64,000 bases of DNA. It comes from Archivesica marissinica (lineage: Eukaryota; Mollusca; Bivalvia; Venerida; Vesicomyidae). The stretch's first letter is position 1, and each line of letters starts with the position of its first letter. A program made the translations under genes and the position numbers. The stretch is from contig CM026397.1 of the NCBI GenBank assembly GCA_014843695.1, positions 46,070,571 to 46,134,570 of the forward strand. The letters run 5' to 3'. Positions 1-10,820 of this stretch are shown piece by piece. Below the pieces are notes generated by a model, which saw nothing but the letters and a program-made list of their open reading frames with translations, had not been told where the DNA came from and searched no databases.

Positions 1-100
1 TTTCAGAGTTCGCTTCCAGCTGTAGCCGTTGTGAGTGTGTCATTAGGCATTAACGTCCACATTGCCTCTTCTCTCTCCCTCGTGGTGATATATTCCACTA
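1..100. other. Left flank of the macro-repeat array
   Basis: This stretch does not match the sequence that precedes units 2 and 3 (ending at 23940 and 41181), while everything from about 101 onward does. It is therefore the left edge of the tandem macro-array, or a unit of different type. Positions 33-110 resemble 226-300 (a gtcattaggca motif, then ggtgat, attcca and ggaatgag), so it is probably another piece of the same SINE-like family. No coding potential is seen. Confidence 0.6.
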
Positions 101-180
101 GGAATGAGTTTTTTTGCAATCGAGCTAAAATAAATTTGTATACACTAAGCTAGATCATAGTGATATTCTGTGGCAAACAT

Positions 181-300
181 AGGTCGTAGCCGAGTGGTTG
201 CGAGTTCGAACTCCACCAAAACTATGGTTATAGTGTCATTAGGCAATACCCACTTGTCTCTCACTTTTGGTGATGGATTCCACCAGGAATGAGGTCTCGA
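181..300 (+). repeat. SINE-like fragment with tRNA-type A and B boxes, unit 1
   Basis: Positions 187-197 (tagccgagtgg) fit a pol III A box as in tRNA-Leu/Ser-derived SINEs. Positions 204-214 (gttcgaactcc) resemble a B box. Only six bases lie between them, against about 30 or more in a tRNA, so the head has lost its middle and should not be transcribed as a tRNA. A body with gtcattaggca and ggaatgag follows and matches 33-110. Counterparts lie near 24020 and 41260. Confidence 0.45.
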
Positions 301-525
301 GACCGATTAAATTAATGTTGTATATAAGAATTTGTTTAGCAATCGTTTTGCAATCCAACTTAATGCAATTTTTACAAACTAACAAGATATTTATTGGTGT
401 GGACATAAACTCACCCGGACACTTGGTACATATTTGATGCAGTTGTCCCATATTGTTTTCTTGTCAGTTTGACTGACCTCCGTATTCCAGTCGCCCTCGT
501 ACTTCACACCACCCAAAACTACGTA
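301..525. other. Single-copy spacer, unit 1
   Basis: AT-rich spacer also present in units 2 and 3 with a few percent differences. No gene, promoter or structured element recognised. Confidence 0.6.
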
Positions 526-575
526 GTTTGCCCTGGTAAAACAAGAAAAGGTTTGCCCTGGTAAAACAAGAAAAG
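526..575. repeat. 25-bp minisatellite, 2 copies (unit 1)
   Basis: Two head-to-tail copies of a 25-bp monomer beginning gtttgccctggtaaaacaag. The same locus holds about 19 copies in unit 2 (24356-24828) and 2 copies in unit 3, so it is a variable-number locus. Confidence 0.9.
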
Positions 576-877
576 TCGAAATAGAAGGAACACAGAACAT
601 TCAAATATATTTTTACTTGTTGAGATGGTTACAAAACAGTATAGTTGTGGAACCTATGCTCGGCGTAAATCCAACATATAATGACCAGTATAAAATGTTA
701 ATTGCACTTGCCGTATATTATTATTTTCTTTAGTCGTGAAAACAACTTTCAAAAAACTCTTGTTTACAGTTTTAGCTTCATTACGTGACCTTGCTTCTTA
801 ATACAGCTATCGCAACGGTGTCGGGTCGGCACACGTTTATATAGGGAACTCAATACTTGTATGTTTATTACCAACAG
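576..877. other. Spacer with the empty LINE target site
   Basis: Single-copy spacer. At 646-658 it has one copy of tgtggaacctatg running straight into ctcggcg. In units 2 and 3 the same 13 bases occur twice, flanking a truncated LINE. This is the pre-insertion allele. Nothing else recognised. Confidence 0.85.
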
Positions 878-1120
878 CCTATGTATTATGGCGACAATCC
901 AGCGTACGCGATTTGATAGGGCACATATTATTCATTAATCTGAAAAGTTTAACATTTCCAGTATTAAGTAACTGCTCCCACACACTGTCAAATGCTTTCG
1001 AAAAATCAACGTACGCACAATGCGGTTACTTCTTTTTGTTTTAGACTCGTATCGATCAGTCATTAATAGTATTACTATCGGTATTACATGTAAGGACACC
1101 AGCTTGGATTTAAGTTTGTA
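878..1120 (-). pseudogene. Reverse transcriptase fragment of an old non-LTR retrotransposon, unit 1
   Basis: On the minus strand, the frame from about 1016 down to a stop at 879-881 reads AYVDFSKAFDSVWE, the palm motif that surrounds the first catalytic aspartate of LINE reverse transcriptases, then about 30 more residues. Upstream, in a different frame (about 1017-1090), lies KQKEVTALC, the segment that normally precedes this motif, so a frameshift separates them. In that upstream frame unit 1 has a stop where unit 3 stays open, because of a 2-base loss. No YADD box, endonuclease or tail is attached. The motif is clear. The exact clade is not. Confidence 0.7.
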
Positions 1121-1368
1121 TAGGCTACGATTTACACTTATATACTGGGTCAGTACAGGAGTTACGTTGTACTATCCCGACTCTTATATTCTAAAATCTA
1201 GTTAGAAGGATGGCGTGCAATTGGAAAGACTGTTTAACTGTTTAACTCCTTAAACACGGTACTGTGCAAATACATTTTAATGTCATAATAATTATATGTT
1301 GTCTAACTGAATCAGTCTGCAGACTCGTGATATAGATTCAGTCCTCAAGATCATGTATAATTATGTTC
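1121..1368. other. Single-copy spacer, unit 1
   Basis: AT-rich and shared with unit 2 almost base for base. Unit 3 differs over part of this interval (see 42851-43090). No gene seen. Confidence 0.5.
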
Positions 1369-1432
1369 CGCGCGCGCGCGTGCGTGCGTGCGTGCGTGCG
1401 TATTGCTGTATGTGTGCATATATATATATATA
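1369..1432. repeat. CpG-rich microsatellite: (CG)n, (TGCG)n, then (TA)n
   Basis: About six CG dinucleotides run into about five TGCG repeats, then after a short interruption a TA run. Alternating purine-pyrimidine DNA of this kind can form Z-DNA. In unit 2 the matching site (26285-26360) is TG/TATG-rich with no CG run, and unit 3 lacks most of it. Confidence 0.8.
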
Positions 1433-1439
1433 ACGCATT

Positions 1440-1548
1440 GTATATTCTGTAAATATGTGTGCTCCTGTGTAATTTGTATATTCGTATATGTAAATATTTA
1501 CTGTTGTGCTCTCCTATAATTGGAGGAAATAAAAGTTATTATTATTGG
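1440..1548 (+). mobile_element. Possible non-LTR element 3' end: hairpin, AATAAA and (TTA)n tail
   Basis: Positions 1511-1525 form a short hairpin (ctcc, loop tataatt, ggag), followed by AATAAA at 1528-1533 and a TTA run. A small stem-loop, a poly(A)-like signal and a 3-base tandem tail are the usual end of several LINE/SINE families. The TTA run varies between units (26441-26481 and 43091-43130). No coding part is attached. Attribution is by structure only. Confidence 0.4.
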
Positions 1549-1788
1549 TTACCTAGCTGAACATGTGAATGGGTTTGGTCATATCAATCGTAAAGGAACA
1601 TCTTTTACTGTCCACCACTAGATTTGTGGACATATTACGGTTTTCGACAAAGCTGAGTTTTGATTTTTTTGGTGAAGATCTTGAGCCATATAGATATATC
1701 AGCTTTCCCCCGTGACTACTGTGGATTTAGGGTAAGTGACTTATAGGGATAGAAGTAAGATAGGTTGAAATACACAGATAGAAGTAAG
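1549..1788. other. Single-copy spacer, unit 1
   Basis: Shared with units 2 and 3. No gene or element recognised. Confidence 0.5.
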
Positions 1789-1936
1789 AAGTAATTCCAT
1801 GGGCACGTGTCCATCATAGAGGAACTGATGGTTAATAGTGTGTCCTGTATATATCCCACGAAGAAGTAATTCCATGGGCACGTGTCCTTCATAGAGGAAC
1901 TGATGGTTAATAGTGTGTCCTGTATATATCCCACGA
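1789..1936. repeat. 75-bp direct repeat, 2 copies (unit 1)
   Basis: Copies start at 1791 and 1866, spacing exactly 75. Each contains gtaattccatgggcacgtgt, including a CACGTG hexamer. Unit 2 has three copies and unit 3 one, making a clear copy-number series. Confidence 0.9.
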
Positions 1937-2000
1937 TCCCCATTATACAATCATTATTACAAAATAAAAATTTACAATGCACATATACATTAGTTGTAGT

Positions 2001-2740
2001 GACAAGCTCTAGTAACATACGCTTTAATAACACACACTCTAATGACACATGCTCTAGAAACACCAGCTCTAGTGACACAAGCTCTAGTGACACAAGCTCT
2101 AGTGACACAAGCTCTAGAAACACCAGCTCTAGTGACACAAGCTCTAGAAACACAAGCTCTAGTGACACAAGCTCTAGAAACACCAGCTCTAGTGACACAA
2201 GCTCTAGTGACACAAGCTCTAGAAACACAAGCTCTAGTGACACAAGCTCTAGAAACACCAGCTCTAGTGACACAAGCTCTAGAAACACAAGCTCTAGTGA
2301 CACAAGCTCTAGTGACACATGCTCTAGAAACACAAGCTCTAGTGACACAAGCTCTAGTGACACACACTCTAGATACACAAGCTCTAGTGACACAAGCTCT
2401 AGAAACACCAGCTCTAGTGACACACGCTCTAGAAACACAAGCTCTAGTGACACACGCTCTAGAAACACAAGCTCTAGTGACACAAGCTCTAGAAACACAA
2501 GCTCTAGTGACACACACTCTAGAAACACAAGCTCTAGTGACACACGTTCTAGAAACACAAGCTCTAGTGACACAAGCTCTAGAAACACAAGCTCTAGTGA
2601 CACAAGCTCTAGTGACACACACTCTAGAAACACAAGCTCTAGTGACACAAGCTCTAGTGACACAAGCTCTAGTGACACACACTCTAGAAACACAAGCTCT
2701 AGTGACACAAGCTCTTGAAACACAAGCTATAGTGACACAA
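2001..2740. repeat. 15-bp minisatellite (array B), unit 1
   Basis: About 49 copies of a 15-bp monomer in two main forms, agctctagtgacaca and agctctagaaacaca. Because 15 is a multiple of 3 and no form contains an in-phase stop, several frames stay open for hundreds of codons (for example SSSDT/SSRNT on the plus strand). They are repeat artefacts, not proteins. Confidence 0.93.
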
Positions 2741-3114
2741 ACTGGTGCACGCTCTAATATATCTGGACTATCTATGTACACGCATACCATATATATTTGA
2801 GGATACTCTAGAATGGTCTGTATCATGCACTATCCTCCAACATCTAAAATGACGAGACTCTTCAGGAGGCGTCGCTCAAATGGGCAACAGGTAGCGACGA
2901 TAAATAAATGCAAAACACACACAAACACACACACACAGTGTCCATAGAAAATAATACTAACGAAGGGAGTATGTATGTCACGTCATCTTGTCCACTGCAA
3001 ATAAGGAAATGTTTTATCCAAGGAGCCATTGCCTGTGTAAAAGATAAAATAAATACCTATATATTGGTTTTTGCGCCTCCGCCATTTAACAGGGTACTAT
3101 TTGTTAACAAAGTG
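2741..3114 (+). repeat. SINE 3' part plus short spacer, unit 1
   Basis: Positions 2812-2903 carry the SINE segment cactatcctcc ... cttcaggaggcgtcgctc ... cgataaataa, followed by an ACACAA/CA-rich run (2908-2939). The reverse complement of about 64 bases of this occurs at the far end of the same unit (23814-23880), forming an inverted pair. The rest to 3114 is single-copy spacer with no gene. Confidence 0.6.
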
Positions 3115-6100
3115 AGATCATGAGGGGTCATATAGACGGATCAGTGTTGCAGTGGACATCGTGAGGGGTCATATAGATGGGTCAGTGTTCCAGTGGACAT
3201 CGTGAGGTTCATATAGACGGGAAGTGTTCCAGTGGACATCATGAGGGGTCATATCGACGGGTCAGTGTTGCAGTGGACATCGTGAGGGGTCATATAGACG
3301 GGTCAGTGTTCCAGTGGACATCGTGAGGGGTCATATAGATGGGTCAGTGTTCCAGTGGACATCGTGAGGGGTCATATAGACGGGAAGTGTTCCAGTGGAC
3401 ATCATGAGGGGTCATATAGACGGGAAGTGTTCTAGTGGACATCGTGAGGGTTCATATAGACGGATCAGTGTTGCAGTGGACATCATGAGGGGTCATATCG
3501 ACGGGTCAGTGTTGCAGTGTAGATCGTGAGGGGCCATATAGACGGGTCATTGTGGCAGTGTACATCGTGAGGGGTCATATAGACGGGTTAGTGTTGCAGT
3601 GGACATCATGAGGGGCCATATAGACGGGAAGTGTTCTAGTGGACATCGTGAGGGGCCATATAGACGGGTCATTGTGGCAGTGTACATCGTGAGGGGTCAT
3701 ATAGACGGGTTAGTGTTGCAGTGGACATCATGAGGGGCCATATAGACGGGAAGTGTTCTAGTGGACATCGTGATGGGTCATATAGACGGGTCAGTGTTCC
3801 AGTGGACATCGTGAGGGGCCATATAGACGGGTCAGTGTTCTAGTGGACATCGTGAGGGGCCATATAGATGGGTCAGTGTTCCAGTGGACATCGTGAGGGG
3901 CCATATAGACGGGTCAGTGTTCCAGTGGACATCGTGAGGGGCCATATAGACGGGTCAGTGTTCCAGTGGACATCGTGAGGGGCCATATAGACGGGTCAGT
4001 GTTCCAGTGGACATCGTGAGGGGCCATATAGACGGGCAGTGTTCCAGTGGACATCGTGAGGGGCCATATAGACGGGTCAGTGTTCCAGTGGACATCGTGA
4101 GGGGTCATATAGACGGGTCAGTGTTCCAGTGGACATCGTGAGGGGTCATATAGACGGATCAGTGTTCCAGTGGACATCGTGAGGGGTCATATAGACGGAT
4201 CAGTGTTCCAGTGGACATCGTGAGGGGTCATATAGAGGGTCAGTGTTCCAGTGGACATCGTGAGGGCCATATAGACGGTCAGTGTTCCAGTGGACATCGT
4301 GAGGGGTCATATAGACGGGCAGTGTTCCAGTGGACATCGTGAGGGGCCATATAGACGGGTCAGTCTTCCAGTGGACATCGTGAGGGGCCATATAGACGTG
4401 TCAGTGGACATGTGAGGGGTCATATAGACGGATCAGTGTTGCAGTGGAGATCGTGAGGGGCCATACAGACGTGTCAGTGTTCTAGTGGACATCATGATGG
4501 GTCACATAAATGGGTCAGTCTTCCAGTGGACATCGTGAGGGGTCATATAGACGGGTCAGTGTTCCAGTGGACATCATGAGGGGCCATATAGACGGGTCAG
4601 TGGACATCGTAAGGGGCCATATAGACGGATAAGTGTTCCAGTGGACATCGTGAGGGGCCATATAGACAGGTCAGTGTTCCAGTGGACATCGTGAGGGGCC
4701 ATATAGACAGGTCAGTGTTCCAGTGGACATCGTGAGGGGCCATATAGACGGATCAGTGTTACAGTGGACATCATGAGGGGTCATATAGACGTGTCAGTGT
4801 TGCAGTGGACATCATGAGGGGTCATATAGACGGATCAGTGTTGCAGTGGACATCGTGAGGGGCCATATAGACGGATCAGTGTTCCAGTGGACATCGTGAG
4901 GGGCCATATAGACGGGTCAGTCTTCCAGTGGACATCGTGAGGGGCCATATAGACGTGTCAGTGGACATCGTGAGGGGTCATATAGACGGATCAGTGTTGC
5001 AGTGGAGATCGTGAGGGGCCATACAGACGTGTCAGTGTTCTAGTGGACATCATGATGGGTCACATAAATGGGTCAGTCTTCCAGTGGACATCGTGAGGGG
5101 TCATATAGACGGGTCAGTGTTCCAGGGGACATCGTGAGGGGCCATATAGACAGGTCAGTGTTCCAGTGGACATCGTGAGGGGCCATATAGACAGGTCAGT
5201 GTTCCAGTGGACATCGTGAGGGGCCATATAGACGGATCAGTGTTACAGTGGACATCATGAGGGGTCATATAGACGTGTCAGTGTTGCAGTGGACATAATG
5301 AGGGGTCATATAGACGGATCAGTGTTGCAGTGGACATCGTGAGGGGCCATATAGACGGATCAGTGTTCCAGTGGACATCGTGAGGGGTCATATAGACGGA
5401 TCAGTGTTCCAGTGGACATCGTGAGAGGTCATATAGACGGGTCAGTGTTGCAGTGGACATCGTGAGGGGCCATATAGACGGGTCAGTGTTGCAGTGGACA
5501 TCGTGAGGGGTCATATAGACGGGTCAGTGTTCCAGTGGACATCGTGAGGGGCCATATAGACGGGAAGTGTTCTAGTGGACATCGTGAGGGGCCATATAGA
5601 CGGGTCAGTCTTCCAGTGGACATCGTGAGGGGTCATATAGACGGGTCAGTGTTCCAGTGGACATCGTGAGGGGTCATATAGACGGATCAGTGTTCCAGTG
5701 GACATCGTGAGGGGTCATATAGACGGATCAGTCTTCCAGTGGACATCGTGAGGGGTCATATAGATGGGTCAGTCTTCCAGTGGACATCGTGAGGGGCCAT
5801 ATAGACGGGTCAGTGGACATCGTGAGGGGTCATATAGACGGATCAGTGTTCCAGTGGACATCGTGAGGGGCCATATAGACGGATCAGTCTTCCAGTGGAC
5901 ATCGTGAGGGGTCATATAGATGGGTCAGTGTTCCAGTGGACATCGTGAGGGGTCATATAGATGGGTCAGTGGACATCGTGAGGGCCATATAGACGGATCA
6001 GTCTTCCAGTGGACATCGTGAGGGGTCATATAGACGGATCAGTGTTCCAGTGGACATCGTGAGGGGTCATATAGACGGGAAGTGGTCCAGTGGGCATCAT

Positions 6101-9100
6101 GAGGGGTCATATAGACGGGTCAGTGTTGCAGTGGACATCGTGAGGGGCCATATAGACGTGTCAGTGTTGCAGTGGACATCGTGAGGGGTCATATAGACGG
6201 GTCAGTGTTCCAGTGGACATCGTGAGGGGCCATATAGACAGGAAGTGTTCTAGTGGACATCGTGAGGGGCCATATAGACGGGTCAGTCTTCCAGTGGACA
6301 TCGTGAGGGGCCATATAGACGTGTCAGTGGACATTGTGAGGGGTCATATAGACGGATCAGTGTTGCAGTGGAGATCGTGAGGGGCCATACAGACGTGTCA
6401 GTGTTCTAGTGGACATCATGATGGGTCACATAAATGGGTCAGTCTTCCAGTGGACATCGTGAGGGGTCATATAGACGGGTCAGTGTTCCAGTGGACATCA
6501 TGAGGGGCCATATAGACGGGTCAGTGGACATCGTAAGGGGCCATATAGACGGATAAGTGTTCCAGTGGACATCGTGAGGGGCCATATAGACGGGCAGTGT
6601 TCCAGTGGACATCGTGAGGGGTCATATAGACGGGAAGTGTTCCAGTGGACATCATGAGGGGTCATATAGACGGGTCAGTGTTGCAGTGGACATCGTGAGG
6701 GGCCATATAGACGTGTCAGTGTTGCAGTGGACATCGTGAGGGGTCATATAGACGGGTCAGTGTTCCAGTGGACATCGTGAGGGGCCATATAGACGGAAGT
6801 GTTCCAGTGGACATCGTGAGGGGCCATATAGACGGGTCAGTGTTCCAGTGGACATCGTGAGGGGCCATATAGACGTGTCAGTGGACATCGTGAGGGGTCA
6901 TATAGACGGATCAGTGTTGCAGTGGAGATCGTGAGGGGCCATACAGACGTGTCAGTGTTCTAGTGGACATCATGATGGGTCATAAATGGGTCAGTCTTCC
7001 AGTGGACATCGTGAGGGGTCATATAGACGGGTCAGTGTTCCAGTGGACATCATGAGGGGCCATATAGACGGGTGTCAGTGGACATCGTGAGGGGCCATAT
7101 AGACGGATCAGTGTTCCAGTGGACATCGTGAGGGGCCATATAGACGGGTCAGTGTTCCAGTGGACATCGTGAGGGGTCATATAGACGGGTCAGTGTTCCA
7201 GTGGACATCGTGAGGGGTCATATAGACGGGTCAGTGTTCCAGTGGACATCGTGAGGGGCCATATAGACGTGTCAGTGTTCCAGTGGACATCGTGAGGGGT
7301 CATATAGACGGGTCAGTGTTCCAGTGGACATCGTGAGGGGCCATATAGACGGATCAGTGTTCCAGTGGACATCGTGAGGGGCCATATAGACGGGTCAGTG
7401 TTCCAGTGGACATCGTGAGGGGCCATATAGACGTGTCAGTGTTCCAGTGGACATCGTGAGGGGTCATATAGACGGGTCAGTGTTCCAGTGGACATCGTGA
7501 GGGGCCATATAGACGTGTCAGTGTTCCAGTGGACATCGTGAGGGGTCATATAGACGGGTCAGTGTTCCAGTGGACATCGTGAGGGGTCATATAGACGGGT
7601 CAGTGTTCCAGTGGACATCGTGAGGGGTCATATAGACGGGTCAGTGGACATCGTAGGGGCCATATAGATTGTGGACATCGTGAGGGGCATATAGACGGGT
7701 CAGTGTTCCAGTGGACATCGTGAGGGGCCATATAGACGGGTCAGTGTTCCAGTGGACATCGTGAGGGGCCATATAGACGGGTCAGTGTTCCAGTGGACAT
7801 CATGAGGGGTCATATAGACGGGTCAGTGTTCCAGTGGACATCGTGAGGGGTCATATAGACGGGTCAGTGTTCCAGTGGACATCGTGAGGGGCCATATAGA
7901 CGGGTCAGTGTTCCAGTGGACATCGTGAGGGGCCATATAGACGGACAGTGTTCCAGTGGACATCGTGAGGGTTCATATAGACGTGTCAGTGTTCCAGTGG
8001 ACATCGTGAGGGGTCATATAGACGTGTCAGTGTTCCAGTGGACATCGTGAGGGGTCATATAGACGGGTCAGTGTTCCAGTGGACATCGTGAGGGGCCATA
8101 TAGACGGATCAGTGTTCCAGTGGACATCGTGAGGGGTCATATAGACGTGTCAGTGTTCCAGTGGACATCGTGAGGGGCCATATAGACGTGTCAGTTTCCA
8201 GTGGACATCGTGAGGGGTCATATAGACGGATCAGTGTTCCAGTGGACATCGTGAGGGGCCATATAGACGTGTCAGTGTTCCAGTGGACATCATGAGGGTC
8301 CATAAACGGGTCAGTCTTCCAGTGGACATCGTGAGGGGTCATATAGACGGGTCAGTGTTCCAGTGGACATCATGAGGGGCCATATAGACGGGTCAGTGGA
8401 CATCGTGAGGGGCCATATAGACGGATAAGTGTTCCAGTGGACATCGTGAGGGGCCATATAGACGGGTCAGTGTTCCAGTGGACATCGTGAGGGGCCATAT
8501 AGACGGTCAGTGTTCCAGTGGACATCGTGAGGGGTCATATAGACGGGTCAGTGTTCCAGTGGACATCGTGAGGGGCCATATAGACGGGAAGTGTTCCAGT
8601 GGACATCGTGAGGGGCCATATAGACGGGTCAGTGTTCCAGTGGACATCGTGAGGGGCCATATAGACGGGTCAGTGTTCCAGTGGACATCGTGAGGGGTCA
8701 TATAGACGGGTCAGTGTTCCAGTGGACATCGTGAGGGGTCATATAGACGGATCAGTGTTCCAGTGGACATCGTGAGGGGCCATATAGACGGATCAGTGTT
8801 CCAGTGGACATCGTGAGGGGTCATATAGACGGGTCAGTGTTGCAGTGGACATCATGAGGGGTCATATAGACGGATCAGTGTTCCAGTGGACATCGTGAGG
8901 GGCCATATAGACGGATCAGTGTTCCAGTGGACATCGTGAGGGGCCATATAGACGGATCAGTGTTCCAGTGGACATCGTGAGGGGCCATATAGACGGATCA
9001 GTGTTACAGTGGACATCATGAGGGGTCATATAGACGTGTCAGTGTTGCAGTGGACATCATGAGGGGTCATATAGACGGATCAGTGTTGCAGTGGACATCG

Positions 9101-9787
9101 TGAGGGGTCATATAGACGGATCAGTGTTCCAGTGGACATCGTGAGGGGTCATATAGACGGGAAGTGTTCCAGTGGACATCGTGAGGGGTCATATAGACGG
9201 GAAGTGGTCCAGTGGGCATCATGAGGGGTCATATAGACGGGTCAGTGTTGCAGTGGACATCGTGAGGGGCCATATAGACGTGTCAGTGTTGCAGTGGACA
9301 TCGTGAGGGGTCATATAGACGGGTCAGTGTTCCAGTGGACATCGTGAGGGGCCATATAGACAGGAAGTGTTCTAGTGGACATCGTGAGGGGCCATATAGA
9401 CGGGTCAGTCTTCCAGTGGACATCGTGAGGGGCCATATAGACGTGTCAGTGGACATTGTGAGGGGTCATATAGACGGATCAGTGTTGCAGTGGACATCGT
9501 GAGGGGCCATACAGACGTGTCAGTGTTCTAGTGGACATCATGATGGGTCACATAAATGGGTCAGTCTTCCAGTGGACATCGTGAGGGGTCATATAGACGG
9601 GTCAGTGTTCCAGTGGACATCATGAGGGGCCATATAGACGGGTCAGTGGACATCGTAAGGGGCCATATAGACGGATAAGTGGACATCGTGAGGGGCCATA
9701 TAGACGGGTCAGTGTTCCAGTGGACATCGTGAGGGGCCATATAGACAGGTCAGTGTTCCAGTGGACATCGTGAGGGGCCATATAGAC
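3115..9787. repeat. 41-bp satellite (array C), unit 1 portion
   Basis: Head-to-tail 41-bp monomers built around catatagacgggtcagtgtt and ccagtggacatcgtgagggg, running into a gap, roughly 160 copies. Variants are plentiful here: gttgcag or tctag for ttccag, gtcttcc, and many 33-bp monomers lacking 8 bases. Blocks of several monomers recur, marked by catgatgggtca plus taaatggg at 4494, 5052, 6418, 6972 and 9540. Since 41 is not a multiple of 3, reading frames rotate every monomer and no real ORF exists. Confidence 0.97.
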
Positions 9788-10787
9788 NNNNNNNNNNNNN
9801 NNNNNNNNNNNNNNNNNNNNNNNNNNNNNNNNNNNNNNNNNNNNNNNNNNNNNNNNNNNNNNNNNNNNNNNNNNNNNNNNNNNNNNNNNNNNNNNNNNNN
9901 NNNNNNNNNNNNNNNNNNNNNNNNNNNNNNNNNNNNNNNNNNNNNNNNNNNNNNNNNNNNNNNNNNNNNNNNNNNNNNNNNNNNNNNNNNNNNNNNNNNN
10001 NNNNNNNNNNNNNNNNNNNNNNNNNNNNNNNNNNNNNNNNNNNNNNNNNNNNNNNNNNNNNNNNNNNNNNNNNNNNNNNNNNNNNNNNNNNNNNNNNNNN
10101 NNNNNNNNNNNNNNNNNNNNNNNNNNNNNNNNNNNNNNNNNNNNNNNNNNNNNNNNNNNNNNNNNNNNNNNNNNNNNNNNNNNNNNNNNNNNNNNNNNNN
10201 NNNNNNNNNNNNNNNNNNNNNNNNNNNNNNNNNNNNNNNNNNNNNNNNNNNNNNNNNNNNNNNNNNNNNNNNNNNNNNNNNNNNNNNNNNNNNNNNNNNN
10301 NNNNNNNNNNNNNNNNNNNNNNNNNNNNNNNNNNNNNNNNNNNNNNNNNNNNNNNNNNNNNNNNNNNNNNNNNNNNNNNNNNNNNNNNNNNNNNNNNNNN
10401 NNNNNNNNNNNNNNNNNNNNNNNNNNNNNNNNNNNNNNNNNNNNNNNNNNNNNNNNNNNNNNNNNNNNNNNNNNNNNNNNNNNNNNNNNNNNNNNNNNNN
10501 NNNNNNNNNNNNNNNNNNNNNNNNNNNNNNNNNNNNNNNNNNNNNNNNNNNNNNNNNNNNNNNNNNNNNNNNNNNNNNNNNNNNNNNNNNNNNNNNNNNN
10601 NNNNNNNNNNNNNNNNNNNNNNNNNNNNNNNNNNNNNNNNNNNNNNNNNNNNNNNNNNNNNNNNNNNNNNNNNNNNNNNNNNNNNNNNNNNNNNNNNNNN
10701 NNNNNNNNNNNNNNNNNNNNNNNNNNNNNNNNNNNNNNNNNNNNNNNNNNNNNNNNNNNNNNNNNNNNNNNNNNNNNNNNNNNNNNN
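9788..10787. other. Assembly gap, exactly 1000 N
   Basis: Placeholder of fixed size. It hides the right part of array C of unit 1, the left end of the Tc1-type element and probably the counterpart of the 30050-32680 segment of unit 2. Confidence 0.99.
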
Positions 10788-10820
10788 ACACCTTACATAC
10801 CCATTGTTACCTCTAACAAA

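Noticed and set aside
1716..2826. Long open frames on both strands across array B (also 26892-28391 and 43393-44086)
   Set aside because: A 15-bp period without an in-phase stop keeps most frames open. The predicted proteins are pure 5-residue repeats in every frame, with no domain or codon signal.
3115..9787. CRISPR array
   Set aside because: Monomers are contiguous without unique spacers, the context is eukaryotic, and no cas genes are present.
9709..10816. Very long frames across N runs (also 32380-33909 and 50260-51400)
   Set aside because: They exist only because N codons cannot be stops.
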